From Nitrosomonas sp. Nm84 (lineage in GTDB: Bacteria > Pseudomonadota > Gammaproteobacteria > Burkholderiales > Nitrosomonadaceae): 64,000 nt of DNA. Every line of letters starts with the position of its first letter. Position 1 is the first letter of the stretch. The stretch covers positions 1 to 64,000 of the forward strand of contig NZ_QJJP01000017.1 of the NCBI RefSeq assembly GCF_003201565.1. Direction: 5' to 3'. The notes beneath the pieces were generated by a model. It was given only the letters and a program-made list of their open reading frames with translations, made no database searches and was not told the DNA's origin. The position numbers and the translations under genes were made by a program. Shown piece by piece: positions 34,135 to 44,089 of this stretch.

Positions 34135-35190
34135 TTATCCTGCTTCCTGTTGTCCGGCAATTTCTTCCAGTATTTTCATGAGATCAAAAGACTCTGATCT
34201 CTCCATACCATGCAAAAAAGCAATCAATTGCAGTGCGCCGCTCCCCTTGGCTGAGAAGCTGCCATCCTGCAATGCTTTAATGGTGAATTGAACGATATTT
34301 TGGCAATTTCTGCCCTGCTCAAAATAATTCTTTATTTTGCTTTGGAGAAATTCTTTATTCTCACTAGATAGATCTTGCATTAAATCATGTGGCTTGCGTT
34401 TGTCTTTTTTAATCAGATTGTAAATAGAGTCCAGCAATGGAAGTGAGGTGCTTTGTTTTTGATCGTTGATGTTATCGAGAGTCGTATTCGATTTGCCTTC
34501 AGCATTAATTACTTGATCATCCGCAGAATTAGATGGGGGCGTTTTTTTTAGCTTTAAGAATTGACTGAAATGATATACATCCAATCGTGATATCTCTTCT
34601 TGCGTACTGAGCGCCAGCCAGGTGATTACTTCCTCTTTATTGGCTTTATACAGCCGCGTTAAATCATAAAGCGCTGTGACATCGGTGCAACGGCCTGTCC
34701 GATACACTTCTCCTAGTGGATCAGGCAAATCAAGAAGTGCAGCATGCATGGTAATATAAGGATTGGTTTTGCCGATCAGCCTGGCAATTTCGGATTTGGT
34801 TTTCCCGCCTGCCAGTTGCCGTCCAATAAAGTCAGCAATCTCTCTGGAGGTTAAATTATCTCTTTGCAGATTCTCGATTACCTGATCAGCTTCGCTGTAA
34901 TCAGTATCAATGAATGCAGGAATGTTTTTTAACCCGGCATCGATACTGGCACGATAACGTCTTGCACCATGATTGATGATATAGGCTCCAGGTTTATCCG
35001 GATTGGGGCGTACCGATATGGGTGATTTTACCCCGCGTAATTTAACAGTCTCCGTTAATTCTCTTAACGTTTCTTTATTGAATTCTTTTCTGGGTTGATT
35101 GAAATCTTCACTGATCAGCGTGATATCAATTTCTGTCGCGCCGATAGGCGCAACAAGCCCATTTTTATTTTCCTTCTTTTTTTCTGTCAT
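34135..35190 (-). CDS. korB: ParB-family global repressor KorB
   Basis: The 351-residue protein has a ParB N-terminal domain (ISEDFNQPRKEFNKETLRELTETVKLRGVKSPISVRP, GARRYRASI, ENLQRDNLTSREIADFIG) and a helix-turn-helix (TKSEIARLIGKTNPYITMHAALLDLPDPL), as in RP4 KorB. KorB couples gene control with partitioning. Palindromes resembling its RP4 operator occur before traI and trbA in this element. A polar linker (~215-250) separates the DNA-binding and C-terminal parts. The start lies close to an ATATAACGAA motif on the upstream side. Confidence 0.85.
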   Translation of the reverse strand: MTEKKKENKNGLVAPIGATEIDITLISEDFNQPRKEFNKETLRELTETVKLRGVKSPISVRPNPDKPGAYIINHGARRYRASIDAGLKNIPAFIDTDYSEADQVIENLQRDNLTSREIADFIGRQLAGGKTKSEIARLIGKTNPYITMHAALLDLPDPLGEVYRTGRCTDVTALYDLTRLYKANKEEVITWLALSTQEEISRLDVYHFSQFLKLKKTPPSNSADDQVINAEGKSNTTLDNINDQKQSTSLPLLDSIYNLIKKDKRKPHDLMQDLSSENKEFLQSKIKNYFEQGRNCQNIVQFTIKALQDGSFSAKGSGALQLIAFLHGMERSESFDLMKILEEIAGQQEAG

Positions 35191-35213
35191 TTTTATCTTA
35201 AGCTTAACTCGTG

Positions 35214-35223
35214 TTCGTTATAT
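35214..35223. promoter_or_regulatory. ATATAACGAA motif, copy 2 (inverted)
   Basis: TTCGTTATAT lies 24 bp before the korB start on the upstream side. It is the exact inverse of the motif near traK/traJ. Confidence 0.5.
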
Positions 35224-35639
35224 CGGGCAAAAATATTTATTTGAATCAAATAATTCTGTCCATTTAATGATTGGGCAGATAGAGGCTATGGGTGCAGTCA
35301 TCAACAAACTAAACCGCGCAAAAAATTTGTCTTCGCAGTACTTCAAAGATCAGGTCTAAGCTCAACCCCGCAATGCCTGATTAGCCACAGAGTGTGTTTT
35401 TTGCGCTTTATTCTTCTTGTTCAATTTATCATTGAATGCCTGATCTTTCGTATCAGAAAACGGGTTACGTTTTAAGATTCTCCAGATTTTTCATCAGTTA
35501 CTCGTCTACCTTCTATCCATATGCTTATAAGAACAATGATTAATACTAATAACAATGATATAAATCAATGATGTGATTGGTTTTGTAAGTATGATTGATA
35601 TGCATATCTTATTTATTAATTATCATCTATAAACTATGT

Positions 35640-35649
35640 ATATAACGAA
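35640..35649. promoter_or_regulatory. ATATAACGAA motif, copy 3
   Basis: Exact copy about 135 bp before trbA, in the korB-trbA control region. Confidence 0.5.
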
Positions 35650-35745
35650 ACTATTATTTAGCCCTCCATTGAAATTAATGAATTTATGTTTTTATTTTGG
35701 ATTAAAATAGCAGCAAAACTACTGCAAAACAATGGCGCCGATTAG

Positions 35746-35758
35746 TTAAGCTGCTTAA
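35746..35758. promoter_or_regulatory. KorB-like operator, TTAAGC-T-GCTTAA
   Basis: Second copy of the 13-bp odd palindrome also found before traI, 25 bp upstream of the trbA start. It has the same geometry as the RP4 KorB operator. Confidence 0.55.
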
Positions 35759-35783
35759 ACCCTAGAAATGACAGGGCTATTAT

Positions 35784-36164
35784 ATGTACAATTTGATACT
35801 CATCACAAATATTCTACGCATCCTCGATGAAAAAGGTGTGACCAAATCGGAATTGGCAAAGAAGGCGGGGGTATCCATCGCATTCTTTACGGATCTGACG
35901 AATGACAAGGCTAATCCATCGCTCAGGATTATGGAGGCGATTGCAGAGGCGCTCGAGACTCCACTACCTATGCTGTTGGATAGCTCGGATATGAATGCAG
36001 TCGATCTTGAAGCATTGGCCAATCGAAAGTTAAAGCGCTTACCTAAAGGCTTTGTTTGGAAAGGAGGCGTTCTGAGTGAATATGAAGCTTTCCAGGTCGA
36101 GCAATGGGATAAGAAGAATAGAACATTCTTATCGAAAGAGGCAAAGAAATTAAAAAATAACTAA
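35784..36164 (+). CDS. trbA: transcriptional regulator TrbA
   Basis: The 126-residue protein has an N-terminal XRE helix-turn-helix (ILDEKGVTKSELAKKAGVSIAFFTDLTNDKANPSLRIMEAIAEALETPLPMLL) and a C-terminal tail with LPKGFVWKGGVLSEYEAFQVEQWD, a close match in layout to TrbA of IncP plasmids. TrbA represses tra and trb promoters. It lies directly upstream of trbB, as in RP4. It is the best candidate binder of the recurring ATATAACGAA sites. Confidence 0.82.
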   Translation: MYNLILITNILRILDEKGVTKSELAKKAGVSIAFFTDLTNDKANPSLRIMEAIAEALETPLPMLLDSSDMNAVDLEALANRKLKRLPKGFVWKGGVLSEYEAFQVEQWDKKNRTFLSKEAKKLKNN

Positions 36165-36186
36165 AAAGGGTTGCACTAAAATAATA

Positions 36187-36196
36187 TTCGTTATAT
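36187..36196. promoter_or_regulatory. ATATAACGAA motif, copy 4 (inverted)
   Basis: TTCGTTATAT lies between trbA and trbB, inside the wider near-palindrome AATAT-TCGTT-ATATT, 35 bp before the trbB start. It probably controls the mating-channel operon. Confidence 0.5.
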
Positions 36197-36230
36197 TGTA
36201 ATGTCATGTGTAAGTCGTTGGAGTACTCGC

Positions 36231-37196
36231 ATGACACTGCAGGATCAATTACCTCACATCACAACCGTTAAAGATCGCGCTAAAAGCAAGCTGGAGCGCG
36301 ATGCAAGGGAAATACTGTCTGCATTACAAGATCCTGAAACGGTTGAAATCATGGTCAATGCCGATGGCCGTATCTGGCAAGAGAAGCTGGGTCAAAAGAT
36401 ACAACATATCGGAAATATCCAGGCTGCCCAGGTTGAGGCAGTCATCAAAACGGTTGCAGGCTTCCACGGTAAGGAAGTCAATCGATTCAACCCGATGATT
36501 GAAGGTGAATTTCCGCTCGATAATTCGCGCTTCGCCGGTCAACTGCCACCCATTGTTTCATCCCCCACATTTGCTATTCGTAAAAAAGCCATCAAGATTT
36601 TTACACTTGAACAGTATGTAGAAACCGGTGTGTTGTCACCCAGACACTCTGATGTCATCAAAGATGCGGTGCGCAAGCATCGCAACATACTGGTCATTGG
36701 CGGCACTGGATCAGGTAAAACGACCCTAATCAACGCCATTATTAATGAAATGGTTCGCAGTGACCCGGATGAGCGCATCTTCATTTTGGAGGATACCGGT
36801 GAAATCCAATGCGCTGCCGAGAATTTTGTCCAGTATCACACCACACTCGATGTCGACATGACGCAATTGCTCAAAACAACCTTGCGTATGCGCCCGGATC
36901 GCATTCTGGTCGGTGAAGTCAGAGGAGCGGAAGCACTGGATTTGCTCGATGCCTGGAACACGGGGCATGAAGGTGGAGCTGCAACTTTGCACGCCAATGA
37001 TGCGCTATCAGGACTAACCCGTCTGGAATCCCTGATTTCACGCAATCCTCACGCACCCAAAGAGATCATGCCATTGATCGCTGAGGCGGTTGATATGGTC
37101 GTGCATATCACGCGGACACCACACGGCAGGAAAATCCAGCAGATTATCGAAGTACAAGGTTTTAAAAGAGGAAGTTACCAAATCAAGAAGCTGTAA
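36231..37196 (+). CDS. trbB: VirB11-type ATPase TrbB
   Basis: The 321-residue traffic ATPase has Walker A GGTGSGKTTL, the Asp box ILEDTGEIQC, Walker B-like RPDRILVGEVRGAEALDLLDAW and the His box GGAATLHAND. It drives assembly of the mating channel and pilus. Start chosen at ATG 36231 because GGAG lies 8 bp upstream; the first in-frame ATG (36201) lacks a ribosome site. Confidence 0.93.
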   Translation: MTLQDQLPHITTVKDRAKSKLERDAREILSALQDPETVEIMVNADGRIWQEKLGQKIQHIGNIQAAQVEAVIKTVAGFHGKEVNRFNPMIEGEFPLDNSRFAGQLPPIVSSPTFAIRKKAIKIFTLEQYVETGVLSPRHSDVIKDAVRKHRNILVIGGTGSGKTTLINAIINEMVRSDPDERIFILEDTGEIQCAAENFVQYHTTLDVDMTQLLKTTLRMRPDRILVGEVRGAEALDLLDAWNTGHEGGAATLHANDALSGLTRLESLISRNPHAPKEIMPLIAEAVDMVVHITRTPHGRKIQQIIEVQGFKRGSYQIKKL

Positions 37197-37217
37197 ATCA
37201 TCCATAGGAGCCAGTCT

Positions 37218-37607
37218 ATGAAACTGATTCATATCAGGGATATCTCTCCATTCTTTTGTTTCTTCTCAATCGCTTTTCTGTTTGCGCTTTTGTTTTCAAC
37301 CGATAACGCACAAGCCGCTGTTGGCGCAGGCGGTGCGCTTCCTTATGAAACCTGGCTGGTGAATCTCAGAAACTCTGTTACCGGCCCGGTTGCTTTTACC
37401 TTATCGATTGTCGGCATTGTCGTTGCAGGCGGCATTCTGATTTTTGGTGGCGAACTCAATGCATTCTTTCGCACCCTGATTTTTATCGTGCTGGTTATGG
37501 CATTACTCGTCGGTGCCAACAACATCATGACCAATCTATTCCAGGGCGCGGTCATTCCGGGCGAAATACCCCAAGACCAGGAATCGATCCTTGATCCGCA
37601 GGAATAG
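37218..37607 (+). CDS. trbC: conjugative pilin TrbC (VirB2 type)
   Basis: The 129-residue precursor has a long signal segment ([23 protein letters not shown]), then two hydrophobic segments ([23 protein letters not shown] and [20 protein letters not shown]) typical of VirB2 pilins. TrbC is cut and cyclised by TraF in RP4. TAGGAG lies upstream of the ATG. Confidence 0.88.
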   Translation: MKLIHIRDISPFFCFFSIAFLFALLFSTDNAQAAVGAGGALPYETWLVNLRNSVTGPVAFTLSIVGIVVAGGILIFGGELNAFFRTLIFIVLVMALLVGANNIMTNLFQGAVIPGEIPQDQESILDPQE

Positions 37608-37617
37608 GAAGCAAATC

Positions 37618-37929
37618 ATGGCGCTTCGAACCATACCTATCCGTCAATCGGGAAATCGTCCTAACTTGTTTATGGGTGGCGACCGGGAACTGGTTATGTT
37701 TTCTATCCTGATTGCAGCCACTTCAATCTTTGTTGCCATGGAACTCAAGGCTACGCTTTTCGGCATAGCACTGTGGGTCTTTGCACTGTTTGCGCTACGA
37801 CTGATGGCTAAAAATGATCCGCAACTGCGTCATGTTTACCTGCGCCAGATGCAATACAAGAAATACTATCCGGCGCGAAGCACTCCTTTTCATGACAATA
37901 CCCGCCAGCAGGAGAAACAGCATCTATGA
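37618..37929 (+). CDS. trbD: VirB3-type membrane protein TrbD
   Basis: The 103-residue protein begins with the VirB3-like TIPIRQSGNRPNLFMGGDRELVMF followed by two membrane segments (~25-65). ATG 37618 follows AGGAAG. The stop overlaps trbE by 4 bp. Confidence 0.88.
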   Translation: MALRTIPIRQSGNRPNLFMGGDRELVMFSILIAATSIFVAMELKATLFGIALWVFALFALRLMAKNDPQLRHVYLRQMQYKKYYPARSTPFHDNTRQQEKQHL

Positions 37930-40463
37930 TTGCAGCAATTTCTATCTTGATCGCAATATGCGGTGCTGCGCTGCTCTTGATACTATTTATCCGTATCCGT
38001 GATGCAGGCAAAGAATTAAAACTGGATCAACATCGATCAAAAGAAATGGGTTTTGCCGATCTGCTGGTGTATGCGGCAGTGGTGGAAGACGGCGTGATTG
38101 TGGGCAAGAACGGCTCATTGATGGCCGCCTGGGTATTTTGTGGCGATGATACCGCCAGTAGTACCGAGATTGAGCGCGAGCGGGTGTCATTCCGCATTAA
38201 CCAAGCATTATCGCGCTTAGGCAATGGCTGGATGATTCATGTCGATGCAATCAGAAAACCCGCACAAGGTTATTCCGATAAAGCCCACTCCAATTATCCC
38301 GATCCCGTTACCGCTGCCATTGACGAGGAGCGGCGCAATCTGTTCGAGCGTATCGGCACCCTATACGAGAGTTACTTTATCGTATCACTGACGTACTTGC
38401 CGCCGATGCTGGCGCAGCGCAAGTTTGTTGAGCTGATGTTTGATGACGATACCCAGGCACCCGATCAGAAAGCCAGAACACAAGGACTGCTGGAATATTT
38501 CCAGCGCGAATGTACCAACTTTGAATCCCGATTATCCAGCGTTTTTCACTTGTCGCGCTTAAAAAGCCGCAAGCTGGTGAATGAAGACGGTACAACCATC
38601 ACCCAGGATGATTTCTTACAGTGGTTGCAATTATGCGTGACCGGCCTGGATCATCCGATGGTGCTGCCAGTCAACCCCATGTATCTGGATACGTTGCTCG
38701 GTGGACAGGAAATGTGGGGCGGGGTTGTGCCTAAAATCGGCCGTAACTTTGTTCAAGTGGTATCGATTGAGGGTTTCCCGCTCGAATCCTCACCCGGCAT
38801 GTTGAATCTGCTCTCTGAATTGCCAAGTGTGTACCGCTGGTCATCGCGCTTTATCTTTATGGATGCGCATGAAGCAGTCAATCATCTGGAAAAATTCCGC
38901 CGCCGCTGGAAACAAAAAATCCGTGGATTCTTTGACCAGGTGTTTAATCTGCAAAGCAGCAACATCGATGAAGACGCATTGAATATGACTGAAGATGCGC
39001 AGTCTGCCATTGCAGAGACCAATAGCGGCTTTGTCGGGCAAGGCTACTATACCAGTGTGGTTGTGCTGATGATGGAAGATCGGGCAGCATTGGAAGAAGC
39101 CGGGCGAAAGGTAGAGAAAGCAATCAATCATCTGGGCTTTGCCGCGCGGGTTGAGACGATCAACACCATGGATGCCTATCTGGGCAGCTTACCCGGCCAC
39201 GGTGTTGAAAATGTGCGCAGACCCCTCATCAATACGATGAATTTGGCTGATCTGTTGCCGGTCAATACCATCTGGACTGGAAAACCTATCGCGCCTTGTC
39301 CGATGTACCCACCCAATTCACCGCCCTTGATGCACTGCGTGACACAAGGTGCAACGCCTTTTCGGCTGAATTTGCATGTGCGCGATTTAGGTCACACCTT
39401 CATGTTCGGGCCCACCGGAGCGGGCAAATCGGCGCACCTGGCACTGATTGCCGCACAATTGCGGCGCTACCAGGGTATGTCGATTTATTGCTTCGATAAG
39501 GGGCTATCGATGTATCCATTGACCAAAGCCGTGGGTGGCCAGCATTTCACAGTAGCAGGGGATGACGAATCGCTGTCTTTTTGTCCACTGCAATTCTTGC
39601 AGACTAAGGGAGACCGTGCCTGGGCGCTGGAATGGATTTGTTTAATGGTTGAATTAAATAACATCACCGTCACGCCTTTGCAGCGTAACGAAATCAGCCA
39701 GGCCATTACTAACATGCATCAAAGCGGCTCAAAAACCTTATCGGATTTGTCAGTGACGATCCAGGATGAATCTATACGCGAAATTCTTAGGCAATACACC
39801 ATCGACGGCATGATGGGGCACTTACTCGATGCTGAAGCCGATGGGTTGAATCTCTCGACCTTCACCACGTTCGAAATCGAAGAATTGATGAATCTCGGTG
39901 ATAAATACGCACTGCCGACGCTGTTGTATCTATTCCGGCGCATTGAGCGCAGCCTTCATGGTCAGCCTTCCGCGATTATCCTCGATGAAGCCTGGCTCAT
40001 GCTGGGTCATCCGGTGTTTCGCGCCAAAATTCGCGAATGGCTCAAGGTCATGCGTAAAAACAATTGCCTGGTATTGATGGCAACGCAAAGTTTGTCCGAT
40101 GCCGCCAACAGCGGAATTCTCGATGTCATTGTTGAGTCCACCGCCACCAAGATATTTCTGCCCAACGTATTTGCGCGCGATGAAGATGCTTCGGCACTCT
40201 ACCGGCGCATGGGATTGAATACGCGCCAGATTGAGATTCTGGCTTCTGCCATTCCCAAACAGCAATATTACACCGTATCCGAGAACGGCAGGCGGCTCTA
40301 TGACCTGGCACTCGGGCCATTAGCGCTGGCTTTTGTGGGATCTACGGATAAGGAATCGATTGCAACCATCAAGAGCCTATCTGATAAGTATGGCGACCTC
40401 TGGGTTCACGAGTGGTTGGCGATTAAAGGGTTAACGTTATCAGACTATGGAGTTGCCGCATGA
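37926..40463 (+). CDS. trbE: VirB4-type ATPase TrbE
   Basis: The 845-residue ATPase has Walker A FGPTGAGKS (residues 494-502), Walker B AIILDEAWLML and the ATQSLSDAA motif. An N-terminal membrane segment lies at ~3-25. It powers channel assembly and substrate transfer. Four-base overlap with trbF. Confidence 0.94.
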   Translation: MIAAISILIAICGAALLLILFIRIRDAGKELKLDQHRSKEMGFADLLVYAAVVEDGVIVGKNGSLMAAWVFCGDDTASSTEIERERVSFRINQALSRLGNGWMIHVDAIRKPAQGYSDKAHSNYPDPVTAAIDEERRNLFERIGTLYESYFIVSLTYLPPMLAQRKFVELMFDDDTQAPDQKARTQGLLEYFQRECTNFESRLSSVFHLSRLKSRKLVNEDGTTITQDDFLQWLQLCVTGLDHPMVLPVNPMYLDTLLGGQEMWGGVVPKIGRNFVQVVSIEGFPLESSPGMLNLLSELPSVYRWSSRFIFMDAHEAVNHLEKFRRRWKQKIRGFFDQVFNLQSSNIDEDALNMTEDAQSAIAETNSGFVGQGYYTSVVVLMMEDRAALEEAGRKVEKAINHLGFAARVETINTMDAYLGSLPGHGVENVRRPLINTMNLADLLPVNTIWTGKPIAPCPMYPPNSPPLMHCVTQGATPFRLNLHVRDLGHTFMFGPTGAGKSAHLALIAAQLRRYQGMSIYCFDKGLSMYPLTKAVGGQHFTVAGDDESLSFCPLQFLQTKGDRAWALEWICLMVELNNITVTPLQRNEISQAITNMHQSGSKTLSDLSVTIQDESIREILRQYTIDGMMGHLLDAEADGLNLSTFTTFEIEELMNLGDKYALPTLLYLFRRIERSLHGQPSAIILDEAWLMLGHPVFRAKIREWLKVMRKNNCLVLMATQSLSDAANSGILDVIVESTATKIFLPNVFARDEDASALYRRMGLNTRQIEILASAIPKQQYYTVSENGRRLYDLALGPLALAFVGSTDKESIATIKSLSDKYGDLWVHEWLAIKGLTLSDYGVAA

Positions 40464-41224
40464 ATATGATCAACGAACTATTCAAGTTAAAGCCGAGTGC
40501 GGATGAGACTGTGCGTGCCAATGGCGACGGGATGGAAGGCGGTCGCCGCTCAGGTGAAAATGAAAACCCCTATCTGTCAGCAAGACGCAGCTGGAATGAT
40601 CACATGCGCGGAATTCAGGCTTCGCGCAATATGTGGCAAATCTTGGCCATTCTTTGTTTACTGATTGCGCTGTCTGGAGTAGGGGGAGTCATTGCTATCG
40701 GCAGTCAATCCAAATTCATCCCTTATGTCGTGCAGGTCAATAAACTGGGTGAAGCCATCGCGGTTTCCCGCGCGGATATCGCAGCTGTAGCCGATCAGCG
40801 CGTAGTGCATGCATCGATTGCCGCATTCATCAATGATTTGCGTATGGTCACACCGGATATCGCCTTGCAACGGCGCGCCATCTTTCGTGCGTATGCCATG
40901 CTGTCCAATAATGATCCTGCCACGGCAAAAGCTAACGAATGGTTCAACAGTAGTGAAGCCAGCAGTCCTTTCAAACGGGCTGAAACACAAACCGTCAACG
41001 TTGAAATCATATCGGTTATACCCCAATCACCGGAGACCTGGCAGGTCGATTGGCTGGAAAAAGTCTATGACAGGCAAGGGCACTTAACCGAGCCGCCTTT
41101 CAAGATGCGCGCTTTGCTTAGGGTCTATAACAAGCCGACCACGCAAAGCACCACCGATGAACAGATCCGCAATAACCCGCTGGGTATTTATATCCAGGAT
41201 TTCTCCTGGTCGAAACAAACATAA
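40460..41224 (+). CDS. trbF: VirB8-type channel protein TrbF
   Basis: The 254-residue protein has one N-terminal membrane anchor (MWQILAILCLLIALSGVGGVIAI, ~55-78) and a periplasmic NTF2-like domain containing FKMRALLRVYNKPTTQ and YIQDFSW, as in VirB8/TrbF. Confidence 0.9.
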   Translation: MNMINELFKLKPSADETVRANGDGMEGGRRSGENENPYLSARRSWNDHMRGIQASRNMWQILAILCLLIALSGVGGVIAIGSQSKFIPYVVQVNKLGEAIAVSRADIAAVADQRVVHASIAAFINDLRMVTPDIALQRRAIFRAYAMLSNNDPATAKANEWFNSSEASSPFKRAETQTVNVEIISVIPQSPETWQVDWLEKVYDRQGHLTEPPFKMRALLRVYNKPTTQSTTDEQIRNNPLGIYIQDFSWSKQT

Positions 41225-41238
41225 AGAGGCCGCTCATC

Positions 41239-42147
41239 ATGAAACCGTTATTCGATTTATGTAAGCTCGGCACGCTGATTCTGTCCATTGGACTGGCTGC
41301 TCCAATCCATGCCGATGGCCTGTCTAATGCGTATTTCACCGATAAGAACCCGCAATTAACCCCACAGGAACGTGCGGCTATTGATCTGGCCAAGAAATGG
41401 CAGGCAGTTAATCCCACCGGCACAAAGCCGGTTGCAGGGCCGGGTGGCTCCATTCGTTTTCTGTTTGGTTCACAGCAGCCCAGCATCGTCTGTGCAGTAT
41501 TGCAGGTTTGCGATATCGAATTGCAGCCGGGTGAGCAGGTTAATTCCATCCATCTGGGCGATCAGGCGCGCTGGTTGATTGAACCGGCGGTTACCGGTCA
41601 AGGATCTGCTGAGGTACAACATTTGATTGTTAAACCATTGGATGTGGGCCTGGAAACATCACTGGTAGTAACGACCAACCGGCGCACGTATCACATGCGC
41701 CTTCGATCTCACCGGCGAGATTTTATGCCGAGAGTGAGTTTTACTTATCCGGAAGATGCGCTGATTAAATGGGATGCGATCAGAGATAAAGAAAGCCATG
41801 CGATGGGAATCAGAAAATCGCGCACTATTCCTGAAACCGGGGAATATCTGGGCAATCTGGATTTTGCGTATGCAGTGTCTGGCGATGCCGCCTGGAAACC
41901 GCTGCGGGTTTATAACGACGGCCAGAAAACTATCATACAGATGCCTAGCATCATGGCGCAGACGGAGGCACCGACTTTACTGTTGTTAACTAAGGAAGGC
42001 GGGCTGTTTAGAGAGGATGAGACGGTCATGGTGAATTACCGCTTGCAAGGTGATCGCTATATCGTAGATGCCGTGTTTGACAAGGCAATGTTGATTGCGG
42101 GTGTAGGTGGCAATCAAAGCCGGGTGACGATTACGCGGGGGAATTGA
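41239..42147 (+). CDS. trbG: VirB9-type channel protein TrbG
   Basis: The 302-residue secreted protein has a signal peptide (LGTLILSIGLAAPIHA) and VirB9-like motifs: VKPLDVGLETSLVVTTNRRTYHMRLRS and FDKAMLIAGVGGNQSRVTI. Part of the outer-membrane core complex with TrbH and TrbI. Overlaps trbH by 4 bp. Confidence 0.92.
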   Translation: MKPLFDLCKLGTLILSIGLAAPIHADGLSNAYFTDKNPQLTPQERAAIDLAKKWQAVNPTGTKPVAGPGGSIRFLFGSQQPSIVCAVLQVCDIELQPGEQVNSIHLGDQARWLIEPAVTGQGSAEVQHLIVKPLDVGLETSLVVTTNRRTYHMRLRSHRRDFMPRVSFTYPEDALIKWDAIRDKESHAMGIRKSRTIPETGEYLGNLDFAYAVSGDAAWKPLRVYNDGQKTIIQMPSIMAQTEAPTLLLLTKEGGLFREDETVMVNYRLQGDRYIVDAVFDKAMLIAGVGGNQSRVTITRGN

Positions 42148-42647
42148 TCATGCGACCCAATAGTTTAATTATCATTTTCTTATTGCTGCTGGGTGGCTGT
42201 GCTACGCAACCCTATGGCAGTTTTATTCAAAATCCTTCAACCATATACAGCAAAGTCATGGCCGATGAAGTGACGGCACAAATAGTACGACTGTATCGGG
42301 CTGCAAATACGCAATTTAATCTGCGTCATGCGGTTAATGACCCGTTTGGTCATGCTTTGATAGAAAATCTTCGTCTCGAAGGGTTTGCGGTTCAAGAGAG
42401 AATCAATTCTGATAATTCTCTTTTTGTTTCAAGAATTCTGATGGGCGACAGCATTCCGGATATCGCTATTAATCATGAGACAGATGGTGCCAGTCAACCG
42501 GCAAGATTAGCCTTGAGTTACATAATTGACCAGTCGGGTGATTTGTATCATGTCAATATTACGATTGACGATACGCGATTGTCACGTGCATTTGTGGCAC
42601 AGGCCGACAGTGTTCATCCTGCCGGTCTTTGGGTAAGAAAAGAATAA
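42144..42647 (+). CDS. trbH: outer-membrane lipoprotein TrbH (VirB7 position)
   Basis: The 167-residue protein has a lipobox LLLLGGCATQP at about residue 18, so it is a lipoprotein. Position between trbG and trbI and length match TrbH of IncP systems. Confidence 0.85.
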   Translation: MIMRPNSLIIIFLLLLGGCATQPYGSFIQNPSTIYSKVMADEVTAQIVRLYRAANTQFNLRHAVNDPFGHALIENLRLEGFAVQERINSDNSLFVSRILMGDSIPDIAINHETDGASQPARLALSYIIDQSGDLYHVNITIDDTRLSRAFVAQADSVHPAGLWVRKE

Positions 42648-42659
42648 GGGGTGAGGTAG

Positions 42660-44072
42660 ATGTCGACCAATTCAAAACTCTTATCACCCGATTCATCGCC
42701 GGATGTAGTCGCAAGAAGCGCCGGTGTGCGGCGCGTCAATAACCTTCCGATTGTAATTTTTGGCGCGATCATGCTCATATTCATGTTGCTTATGATGATC
42801 GTCGCCATGAATCGCGCAGCTGAGCGAGGCCAATACGATTCTGCTGCCAATAGTGATATTCAGTCGAGCAATTCCTTTGCTTCACTCATTGCCAAAGACT
42901 ATATCGGCGGCATCATAGAACCTAAAGCCCAATCTATAAATTCGGATTCAGCCGCAAAATCACCCATTCAGAGAATCATTATCGAGCGGCCATCGGACTT
43001 GGATAGGCCGCCTCTGCCGCCAACCCTGAATGCAGTTACTGATCCCTCGCATCATGCTGACATCGAGCATATTCGGATGCTGAAACGTCAGCAACTGGAA
43101 GAAGCGATCAAGGCCAAAACAAATGTGAATGTGATTGCACCCAGAAGTACAGGATCATCGCCGGATTTAACCAATACTGGTGCACCTAAAACGCGCGAGG
43201 AAATGTTGGCAAAATTGGCATCGGTGCGTCAACAGATCGATGCAAACCTGCGGGAAGATCCAACGGCTGCCTATCATGCGCGTCTGGCGCGGTTGAGACA
43301 GGATGGGGAGTCAAGTGTAGCGGGAGGAATGGGAGCGGGTAGGGGTGATGAATTCATGAACGATGGCGCCCCTCGTTTGCTGGATGATGATGTTGGCAGA
43401 GAGGCTCAAGATTATTCTCGTTTTGATTCGGCAAAAGGGGATGCACGCTGGAATCTGGATAGTGAAGTCAAAAAACCTCCCACACCGTATGTCTTGCAAA
43501 CTGGATTTGTCATCCCGGCAACGCTGATATCCGGTATTAATTCCAGTCTGCCGGGCCAGATCATGGCACAGGTAAGTCAGCATATTTATGATTCCCCTAT
43601 TGGTAAATGGCGTTTGATTCCGCAAGGCTCAAGGCTGGTGGGTACGTATTCCAGCGAAGTGGAGTTTGGTCAGGCGCGTGTGTTGGTCGCCTGGCAGCGC
43701 ATCATCTTTCCGGATGGCAAGACCATGGATATTGGTGCCATGCCGGGTGCTGATGGGGTGGGTTATTCGGGATTTCGCGATCAGGTCAATAACCATTACC
43801 TGCGCATCTTTGGTTCAGCCTTGATTATGTCGGCCATTGTGGCCGGTTCAACTTACAGTCAGCGTGATTCAGGAGGTGCTTTTGGGCGGCAAAATGCCGG
43901 TAGCATCATGAGCCAATCGCTGGGTCAGCAATTGGGGTTGGTGACAGCCAATCTTATCCGTAAGAACCTGAATATATCCCCAACGCTTGAAATCAGGCCG
44001 GGCTATCGCTTTAACATCATCGTTACCAAAGATATGAAGTTTTCTAAACCCTATCAGTCGTTTGATTATTAA
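42660..44072 (+). CDS. trbI: VirB10-type channel protein TrbI
   Basis: The 470-residue protein has an inner-membrane anchor (LPIVIFGAIMLIFMLLMMIVAMNRA, ~28-55), a proline- and charge-rich linker, and the VirB10/TrbI C-terminal domain (YVLQTGFVIPATLISGINSSLPGQIMAQV, GSRLVGTYSSEVEFGQARVLVAWQRIIFPDG, PGYRFNIIVTKDM). It spans the envelope and links the ATPases to the outer-membrane pore. Confidence 0.93.
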   Translation: MSTNSKLLSPDSSPDVVARSAGVRRVNNLPIVIFGAIMLIFMLLMMIVAMNRAAERGQYDSAANSDIQSSNSFASLIAKDYIGGIIEPKAQSINSDSAAKSPIQRIIIERPSDLDRPPLPPTLNAVTDPSHHADIEHIRMLKRQQLEEAIKAKTNVNVIAPRSTGSSPDLTNTGAPKTREEMLAKLASVRQQIDANLREDPTAAYHARLARLRQDGESSVAGGMGAGRGDEFMNDGAPRLLDDDVGREAQDYSRFDSAKGDARWNLDSEVKKPPTPYVLQTGFVIPATLISGINSSLPGQIMAQVSQHIYDSPIGKWRLIPQGSRLVGTYSSEVEFGQARVLVAWQRIIFPDGKTMDIGAMPGADGVGYSGFRDQVNNHYLRIFGSALIMSAIVAGSTYSQRDSGGAFGRQNAGSIMSQSLGQQLGLVTANLIRKNLNISPTLEIRPGYRFNIIVTKDMKFSKPYQSFDY

Positions 44073-44089
44073 TGCAGGAGCATTCGATT

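Larger units (their letters stand above)
35191..35783. promoter_or_regulatory. korB-trbA intergenic control region
   Basis: This 593-bp AT-rich spacer separates divergent korB and trbA. It contains two ATATAACGAA motifs (35214-35223 inverted, 35640-35649 direct), the KorB-like palindrome at 35746-35758 and an imperfect CTTAAGCTTAAC site at 35198-35209. Otherwise I see no gene. It is the natural control centre for the inheritance and mating-channel operons. Confidence 0.6.

Noticed and set aside
35099..35359. 86-codon plus-strand frame over the korB start
   Set aside because: Overlaps the conserved N-terminus of KorB and the control region; no ribosome site.
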